NCBI RefSeq assembly: GCF_004682055.1
Contig: NZ_QUZU01000010.1
Span: 62,001 to 126,000 of the forward strand
Direction: 5' to 3'
DNA from: Pseudomonas kairouanensis
Lineage (GTDB): Bacteria > Pseudomonadota > Gammaproteobacteria > Pseudomonadales > Pseudomonadaceae
DNA length: 64,000 nucleotides
Part shown: piece after piece, positions 56,992 to 64,000 of the stretch
How the letters are laid out: each line of letters starts with the position of its first letter
How positions within the stretch are numbered: the first letter of the stretch is position 1
Notes under the pieces: model-generated
The model's input: the letters and a program-made list of their open reading frames with translations, nothing else
What the model was told of the DNA's origin: nothing
The model's database searches: none
Made by a program: the position numbers and the translations under genes

Positions 56992-57344
56992 AGATCCGGC
57001 GGCCTTACCCAGGCCGCCCTCCCGGCACCTCAAAAAAAATCGCATGGCGTGCAGCTTCCCAGAAGCCGCGCGCTTTGTGGTGTCTGCGTCACAGTGGCTT
57101 TTGAGTCGTAGCGGTCAAAATTAAAAAAGTTTTGACTAGCACAGCATATCGCTTTAAACCTTTCATAAATGCGACATAGATTTGCGACATCTCGTCGCTA
57201 AATTTGTGAGCGTCTGTGTCGGTGTGTACAATGACCTCCCTTTTGCCCCCCGCTAAGCCGGCGTACGTTCGGCGTGGAAGGTAACCGGTTGAATTGAAAA
57301 GAAATTTGCCTCGGTATAAGAGGCAGCCTGGTGAGAAAGTGTCT
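56992..57344. promoter_or_regulatory. gltBD upstream region (no gene)
   Basis: About 350 bases between damX and gltB with no credible gene. The middle part (about 57110-57220) is AT-rich. It contains two candidate sigma-70 promoters: TTGACT-N16-TTAAAC (from 57132) and, better, TTGTGA-N17-TACAAT at 57204-57232. I did not recognise a nitrogen-regulator site. Confidence 0.5.
57204..57232 (+). promoter_or_regulatory. Candidate sigma-70 promoter of gltBD
   Basis: TTGTGA (57204-57209), 17-base spacer, TACAAT (57227-57232). The -10 is one base off consensus and the spacing is ideal. It leaves a leader of about 105 bases before gltB. Confidence 0.6.
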
Positions 57345-60300
57345 ATGAAAGCAGGTCTGTACCAACCCGATGAATTCAAGGATAACTGCGGTTTCGGCCT
57401 GATAGCCCATATGCAGGGCGAGCCCAGTCATACCCTTTTGCAAACGGCCATCGAGGCCCTGACCTGCATGACCCACCGCGGTGGGATCAACGCCGACGGC
57501 AAGACCGGTGACGGTTGTGGCCTGCTGATCCAAAAGCCCGACCTGTTCCTGCGCGCCGTCGCCAAAGAGCAATTTGCGGTCGAACTGCCCAAGCAGTACG
57601 CCGTGGGCATGGTGTTCTTCAACCAGGACCCGGTCAAAGCCGAGGCCGCTCGCGAGAACATGAACCGCGAAATCGTCGCTGCCGGCCTGCAACTCGTCGG
57701 CTGGCGCAAAGTGCCGATCGACACCAGCGTGCTCGGCCGCCTGGCCTTGGAGCGCCTGCCGCAGATCGAACAAGTGTTCATCGCAGGCGACGGCCTGAGC
57801 GACCAGGCCATGGCGATCAAGCTGTTCACCTCCCGCCGCCGTTCGTCGGTTGCCAACGCTGCTGACGCTGACCACTACATCTGCAGCTTTTCCCACAAGA
57901 CCATCATTTATAAAGGCCTGATGATGCCGGCGGACCTCACCGCCTTCTATCCAGACCTGAGCGACGAGCGCCTGCAAACCGCAATCTGCGTGTTCCACCA
58001 GCGCTTCTCCACCAACACCCTGCCGAAATGGCCGCTGGCCCAGCCATTCCGCTTCCTCGCCCACAACGGCGAGATCAACACCATCACCGGCAACCGCAAC
58101 TGGGCTGTGGCCCGTCGCACCAAGTTCGCCAACGACCTGATGGACCTCGAAGAGCTCGGCCCGCTGGTCAACCGCGTCGGCTCCGACTCCTCCAGCATGG
58201 ACAACATGCTCGAACTGATGGTCACCGGCGGCATCGACCTGTTCCGTGGCGTGCGCATGATCATTCCGCCAGCGTGGCAGAACGTCGAAACCATGGACCC
58301 GGACCTGCGTGCGTTCTACGAGTACAACTCGATGCACATGGAACCGTGGGACGGCCCGGCCGGTGTGGTCATGACCGACGGCCGCTACGCGGTGTGCCTG
58401 CTCGACCGTAACGGTCTGCGCCCGGCGCGTTGGGTCACCACCACCAATGGTTTCATCACCCTGGCGTCGGAAATCGGCGTGTGGAACTACCAGCCGCAAG
58501 ACGTGATTGCCAAAGGCCGCGTAGGCCCTGGCCAGATCCTGGCCGTGGACACCGAAACCGGGCAGATCCTTGACACCGACGCCATCGACAACCGTTTGAA
58601 GTCCCGTCACCCGTACAAGCAGTGGCTGCGCAAGAACGCCCTGCGTATCCAGGCGACCATGGAAGACAACGACCACGGTTCGGCTTTCTACGACGTTGAC
58701 CAGCTCAAGCAGTACATGAAGATGTACCAGGTCACCTTCGAAGAACGTGACCAGGTGCTGCGCCCCCTCGGCGAGCAAGGCTACGAGGCTGTCGGCTCCA
58801 TGGGCGATGACACGCCAATGGCCGTGCTGTCCCAGCGCGTGCGCACGCCATACGACTACTTCCGCCAGCAGTTCGCCCAGGTGACCAACCCACCGATCGA
58901 CCCGCTGCGCGAAGCCATCGTGATGTCGTTGGAAGTGTGCCTCGGTGCCGAGCGCAACATCTTCCAGGAATCGCCTGAGCACGCCTCCCGCGTGATCCTC
59001 AGCTCGCCTGTGATTTCGCCGGCCAAGTGGCGCTCGTTGATGACCCTGGATCGCCCAGGCTTCGACCGCCAGATCATCGACCTGAACTACGACGAGAGCC
59101 TGGGCCTGGAAGCCGCTGTGCGCAACGTCGCCGACCAGGCCGAAGAAGCCGTGCGCGCCGGTCGCACCCAGATCGTTTTGACCGACCGCCACATTGCTCC
59201 GGGCAAGCTGCCGATCCACGCATCCTTGGCCACCGGCGCGGTGCATCACCGCCTGACCGAAAAAGGCCTGCGCTGCGATTCCAACATCCTGGTGGAAACC
59301 GCCACCGCCCGTGACCCGCACCACTTTGCGGTGTTGATCGGTTTCGGCGCCTCGGCGGTGTACCCGTTCCTGGCCTACGAAGTGCTGGGCGACCTGATCC
59401 GCACCGGTGAAGTGCTGGGCGACCTCTATGAGGTGTTCAAGAACTACCGTAAGGGCATCACCAAGGGCCTGCTGAAGATCCTGTCGAAGATGGGCATCTC
59501 CACCGTCACGTCCTACCGTGGCGCGCAACTGTTCGAAGCCATCGGCCTGTCGGAAGAAGTCTGCGACCTGAGCTTCCGTGGCGTGCCAAGCCGCATCAAG
59601 GGCGCGCGTTTCGTCGACATCGAAGCCGAACAAAAAGCCCTGGCAGCCGAAGCCTGGAGCGCGCGCAAGCCGATCCAGCAGGGCGGCCTGCTCAAGTTCG
59701 TGCACGGTGGCGAATACCACGCGTACAACCCGGACGTGGTCAACACCCTGCAAGCCGCCGTGCAGCAGGGCGACTACGCCAAGTTCAAGGAATACACCTC
59801 GCTGGTGGACAACCGCCCGGTGTCGATGATCCGCGACCTGTTCAAGGTGAAAACCCTGGACACCGCCATGGACATCAGCGAAGTCGAGCCGCTGGAATCG
59901 ATCCTCAAGCGCTTCGACTCCGCTGGTATTTCCCTGGGCGCGTTGTCGCCTGAGGCTCACGAAGCCCTGGCCGAAGCCATGAACCGCCTGGGTGCGCGTT
60001 CCAACTCCGGCGAAGGCGGTGAAGACCCGGCGCGCTACGGCACCATCAAGAGCTCGAAAATCAAGCAAGTGGCCACGGGTCGTTTCGGTGTAACCCCGGA
60101 ATACCTGGTCAACGCCGAAGTGCTGCAGATCAAGGTGGCCCAGGGCGCCAAGCCCGGTGAGGGCGGCCAACTGCCAGGCGGCAAGGTCAACGGTTTGATC
60201 GCCAAACTGCGTTATGCAGTACCCGGCGTGACCCTGATCTCGCCTCCGCCGCACCACGACATCTACTCGATTGAGGACTTGTCGCAGCTGATTTTCGACT

Positions 60301-61790
60301 TGAAACAAGTCAACCCGCAGGCCCTGGTCTCGGTGAAACTGGTAGCTGAAGCCGGCGTGGGCACCATTGCCGCCGGTGTGGCCAAGGCCTATGCCGACCT
60401 GATCACCATCTCCGGCTATGACGGCGGCACCGGCGCTTCGCCTTTGACCTCCATCAAGTACGCTGGCGCTCCGTGGGAGCTGGGCCTGGCAGAAACCCAC
60501 CAGACCCTGCGCGGCAACGACCTGCGCGGCAAGGTGCGTGTACAAACCGACGGCGGCCTGAAAACCGGCCTCGACGTGATCAAGGCCGCCATCCTCGGCG
60601 CCGAAAGCTTCGGCTTCGGCACCGCGCCGATGATCGCCCTGGGCTGTAAATACCTGCGCATCTGCCACCTGAACAACTGCGCCACCGGCGTCGCCACTCA
60701 GAACGAAAAACTGCGCAAGGATCACTACATCGGCACCGTCGACATGGTGGTGAACTTCTTCACCTACGTCGCCGAAGAGACCCGTGAGTGGCTGGCCAAG
60801 CTGGGCGTGCGCTCCCTCGAAGAACTGATCGGTCGTACCGACCTGTTGGAAATCCTCGAAGGCCAGACCGCCAAGCAGCACCACCTGGACCTCACGCCGC
60901 TGTTGGGCAGCGATCACATCCCGGCCGACAAGCCGCAGTTCTGTGGTGTTGAGCGCAACCCGCCGTTCGACAAAGGCCTGCTGGCCGAGAAGATGGTGGA
61001 AATTGCCGGCTCGTCGATCAATGACGCCAGCGGTGGCGAATTTGAACTGGATATCTGCAACTGCGACCGTTCCATCGGCGCACGCATCTCCGGCGAAATC
61101 GCGCGCAAGCACGGCAACCAAGGCATGGCCAAGGCGCCAATCACCTTCCGTTTCAAGGGCACTGCGGGCCAAAGCTTTGGCGTGTGGAACGCCGGCGGCC
61201 TGCACATGTACCTCGAAGGCGACGCCAACGACTACGTGGGCAAGGGCATGACCGGCGGCAAGCTGGTGATCGTTCCGCCTAAAGGCAGCGTCTACAAGAC
61301 CCAGGACAGTGCCATCATCGGCAACACCTGCTTGTACGGTGCCACCGGTGGCAAGCTGTTCGCTGCCGGTACTGCTGGTGAGCGTTTCGCCGTGCGCAAC
61401 TCCGGTGCCCACACCGTGGTGGAAGGCACGGGCGATCACTGCTGCGAGTACATGACCGGGGGCTTTGTCGCGGTATTGGGCAAGACCGGTTACAACTTCG
61501 GTTCGGGCATGACCGGCGGTTTCGCCTACGTGCTCGACCAGGACAACACCTTCGTCGACAAGGTCAACCACGAGTTGGTCGAGATCCAGCGCATCAGCGG
61601 CGAAGCCATGGAGTCCTACCGGAACCACTTGCAGCATGTGCTGGACGAGTACGTCGAGGAGACCGGCAGCGAATGGGGTCGTAACCTCGCCGAAAACCTC
61701 GATGATTACCTGCGTCGTTTCTGGCTGGTCAAGCCCAAGGCTGCCAACCTGAAATCGTTGCTTTCCAGCATCCGTGCCAACCCGCAGTGA
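57345..61790 (+). CDS. gltB: Glutamate synthase (NADPH) large subunit
   Basis: 1481 aa from ATG 57345. Transfers the amide of glutamine to 2-oxoglutarate, giving two glutamates. Residues 1-14 form a short propeptide before Cys15 in [10 protein letters not shown], the nucleophile of the class II amidotransferase domain exposed after processing. A central domain, an FMN-binding synthase domain ([48 protein letters not shown]) with the 3Fe-4S Cys cluster ([19 protein letters not shown]), and a C-terminal beta-helix domain rich in Gly ([15 protein letters not shown]) follow. Standard length. Partner of gltD 32 bases downstream. Confidence 0.97.
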   Translation: MKAGLYQPDEFKDNCGFGLIAHMQGEPSHTLLQTAIEALTCMTHRGGINADGKTGDGCGLLIQKPDLFLRAVAKEQFAVELPKQYAVGMVFFNQDPVKAEAARENMNREIVAAGLQLVGWRKVPIDTSVLGRLALERLPQIEQVFIAGDGLSDQAMAIKLFTSRRRSSVANAADADHYICSFSHKTIIYKGLMMPADLTAFYPDLSDERLQTAICVFHQRFSTNTLPKWPLAQPFRFLAHNGEINTITGNRNWAVARRTKFANDLMDLEELGPLVNRVGSDSSSMDNMLELMVTGGIDLFRGVRMIIPPAWQNVETMDPDLRAFYEYNSMHMEPWDGPAGVVMTDGRYAVCLLDRNGLRPARWVTTTNGFITLASEIGVWNYQPQDVIAKGRVGPGQILAVDTETGQILDTDAIDNRLKSRHPYKQWLRKNALRIQATMEDNDHGSAFYDVDQLKQYMKMYQVTFEERDQVLRPLGEQGYEAVGSMGDDTPMAVLSQRVRTPYDYFRQQFAQVTNPPIDPLREAIVMSLEVCLGAERNIFQESPEHASRVILSSPVISPAKWRSLMTLDRPGFDRQIIDLNYDESLGLEAAVRNVADQAEEAVRAGRTQIVLTDRHIAPGKLPIHASLATGAVHHRLTEKGLRCDSNILVETATARDPHHFAVLIGFGASAVYPFLAYEVLGDLIRTGEVLGDLYEVFKNYRKGITKGLLKILSKMGISTVTSYRGAQLFEAIGLSEEVCDLSFRGVPSRIKGARFVDIEAEQKALAAEAWSARKPIQQGGLLKFVHGGEYHAYNPDVVNTLQAAVQQGDYAKFKEYTSLVDNRPVSMIRDLFKVKTLDTAMDISEVEPLESILKRFDSAGISLGALSPEAHEALAEAMNRLGARSNSGEGGEDPARYGTIKSSKIKQVATGRFGVTPEYLVNAEVLQIKVAQGAKPGEGGQLPGGKVNGLIAKLRYAVPGVTLISPPPHHDIYSIEDLSQLIFDLKQVNPQALVSVKLVAEAGVGTIAAGVAKAYADLITISGYDGGTGASPLTSIKYAGAPWELGLAETHQTLRGNDLRGKVRVQTDGGLKTGLDVIKAAILGAESFGFGTAPMIALGCKYLRICHLNNCATGVATQNEKLRKDHYIGTVDMVVNFFTYVAEETREWLAKLGVRSLEELIGRTDLLEILEGQTAKQHHLDLTPLLGSDHIPADKPQFCGVERNPPFDKGLLAEKMVEIAGSSINDASGGEFELDICNCDRSIGARISGEIARKHGNQGMAKAPITFRFKGTAGQSFGVWNAGGLHMYLEGDANDYVGKGMTGGKLVIVPPKGSVYKTQDSAIIGNTCLYGATGGKLFAAGTAGERFAVRNSGAHTVVEGTGDHCCEYMTGGFVAVLGKTGYNFGSGMTGGFAYVLDQDNTFVDKVNHELVEIQRISGEAMESYRNHLQHVLDEYVEETGSEWGRNLAENLDDYLRRFWLVKPKAANLKSLLSSIRANPQ

Positions 61791-61813
61791 TATGCGCCTG
61801 AAGAGTTTGATGA

Positions 61814-63241
<1,428 letters not shown>

Positions 63242-63272
63242 GCCCTGATCCCGGGTTGAAATGGGATCAAAT

Positions 63273-63362
63273 TGTGGGAGGGGGCTTGCTCCCGATAGCG
63301 GTGTATCAGTCACCCAATTCATTGGCTGACACACTGCAATCGGGAGCAAGCCCCCTCCCACA
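63273..63362. repeat. REP doublet, GGAGGGGGC family
   Basis: Arms TGTGGGAGGGGGCTTGCTCC and reverse complement around about 40 variable bases, in the gap between gltD and hemE. Its loop shares GTGTATCAGTCACC-like and TTGGCTGACACACTGC strings with the copy at 39500-39589. Confidence 0.92.
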
Positions 63363-63485
63363 TTTGTTTTGAGTGCATTCAAGACATTGCCGCAAATCAA
63401 CCCAATAGATAAAAGGCGCGGCCCATTCCGTGCCTTTTGCGTCCGGCTCTGAGAAAATGCCCGCACTTTTTTTGCGGATGCCGAC

Positions 63486-64000
63486 ATGACTGCCCTCAAG
63501 AACGACCGTTTCCTTCGTGCCCTGCTCAAGCAACCCGTGGACGTCACCCCCGTGTGGATGATGCGCCAGGCCGGTCGCTACCTGCCGGAATACCGCGCCA
63601 GCCGCGCCAACGCCGGTGACTTCATGAGCCTGTGCATGAATCCTGCGTTCGCCTGCGAAGTCACGATGCAGCCCCTGGACCGCTACCCACAACTGGACGC
63701 GGCCATCCTCTTCTCCGACATCCTCACCATCCCTGACGCCATGGGCCAAGGCCTGTACTTCGAAACCGGCGAAGGCCCGCGTTTCAAGAAAGTGGTCAGT
63801 ACCCTGGCCGACATCGAAGCCCTGCCGATCCCCGATCCGCACAAAGACCTGGGCTACGTGATGGACGCCGTCAGCACCATCCGTCGCGAGCTTAACGGCC
63901 GCGTGCCACTGATCGGCTTCTCCGGCAGCCCATGGACCCTGGCCACCTACATGGTCGAAGGCGGCTCGTCGAAAGACTTCCGCAAGACCAAGGCCATGCT
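63486..64000 (+). CDS. hemE: Uroporphyrinogen decarboxylase (partial, runs off the right edge)
   Basis: The first 171 residues from ATG 63486. Decarboxylates the four acetate groups of uroporphyrinogen III to coproporphyrinogen III in heme and siroheme-branch supply. The family signature [16 protein letters not shown] is near residue 22, followed by [26 protein letters not shown] with the catalytic Asp, and [22 protein letters not shown]. No stop before position 64000. The gltBD-hemE order is usual in Pseudomonas. Confidence 0.96.
   Translation, partial: MTALKNDRFLRALLKQPVDVTPVWMMRQAGRYLPEYRASRANAGDFMSLCMNPAFACEVTMQPLDRYPQLDAAILFSDILTIPDAMGQGLYFETGEGPRFKKVVSTLADIEALPIPDPHKDLGYVMDAVSTIRRELNGRVPLIGFSGSPWTLATYMVEGGSSKDFRKTKAM

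Noticed and set aside
57198..61637. A 1479-codon open frame on the minus strand opposite gltB
   Set aside because: gltB on the plus strand has full family similarity. The antisense frame is a by-product of GC-rich third positions and has no recognisable domains.

Overview
This is a 64 kb stretch of chromosome from a Pseudomonas of the P. fluorescens group. The evidence is high-GC coding sequence with Pseudomonas-type start and RBS usage, the tat-hisEI-ubiBJE-pha-hslUV-argS-priA-rpmE-ponA-pil-aroKB-damX-gltBD-hemE gene order familiar from pseudomonads, and eight dispersed REP doublets whose arms (TGTGGGAGCGGGCTTGC, TGTAGGAGCGAGCTTGC, TGTGGGAGGGGGCTTGC) are typical of this group. I saw no tRNA, rRNA, IS element, prophage or CRISPR array. 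Almost all of it is core chromosome. The one clear accessory block is a fimbrial cluster.

Layout. 1-7.1 kb: end of the histidine-utilisation operon (hutI end, hutG), proline iminopeptidase (pip), D-Tyr-tRNA deacylase (dtd), and the osmoregulated periplasmic glucan pair opgG-opgH. 7.2-10.9 kb: a polar amino-acid ABC transporter with two related binding proteins, each with its own promoter-like sequence, plus permease and ATPase. 11-15 kb: two paralogous HBM-type chemoreceptors on the minus strand. 15-21 kb, minus strand: rsmE, tatC-tatB-tatA, hisE-hisI, ubiB-ubiJ-ubiE. 21-37 kb: the medium-chain-length PHA locus (a PHA-system small protein, phaI, phaF on plus; phaC1-phaZ-phaC2-phaD on minus). 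A 7-gene chaperone-usher fimbrial operon and a divergent NarL-type response regulator sit between phaF and phaD. 37-44.5 kb, minus strand: DUF971 gene, hslU, hslV, SPOR protein, argS, priA. 44.6-47.2 kb: rpmE, a thermonuclease-like secreted protein and a short malic enzyme. 47.4-56.9 kb: ponA (minus), then pilM-pilN-pilOP-pilQ-aroK-aroB-damX (plus). 57.3-64 kb: gltB-gltD and the start of hemE.

The points most worth a second look are these. (1) A chaperone-usher cluster interrupts the usually contiguous phaF/phaD junction; it has two tandem two-domain adhesin-like subunits, two tandem chaperones, intercistronic hairpins and an unpartnered response regulator. (2) The pilMNOPQ operon is reduced: PilM lacks most of its second half but keeps the terminal residues, PilO and PilP are fused in one frame, and PilQ has no room for AMIN domains. 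(3) A strong intrinsic terminator for rpmE lies inside the signal-peptide codons of the next gene. (4) A -24/-12-like site overlaps a palindrome ahead of phaC1. Everything here is read by eye. Statements about family membership, gene order in relatives and typical lengths come from general knowledge, not from a search.
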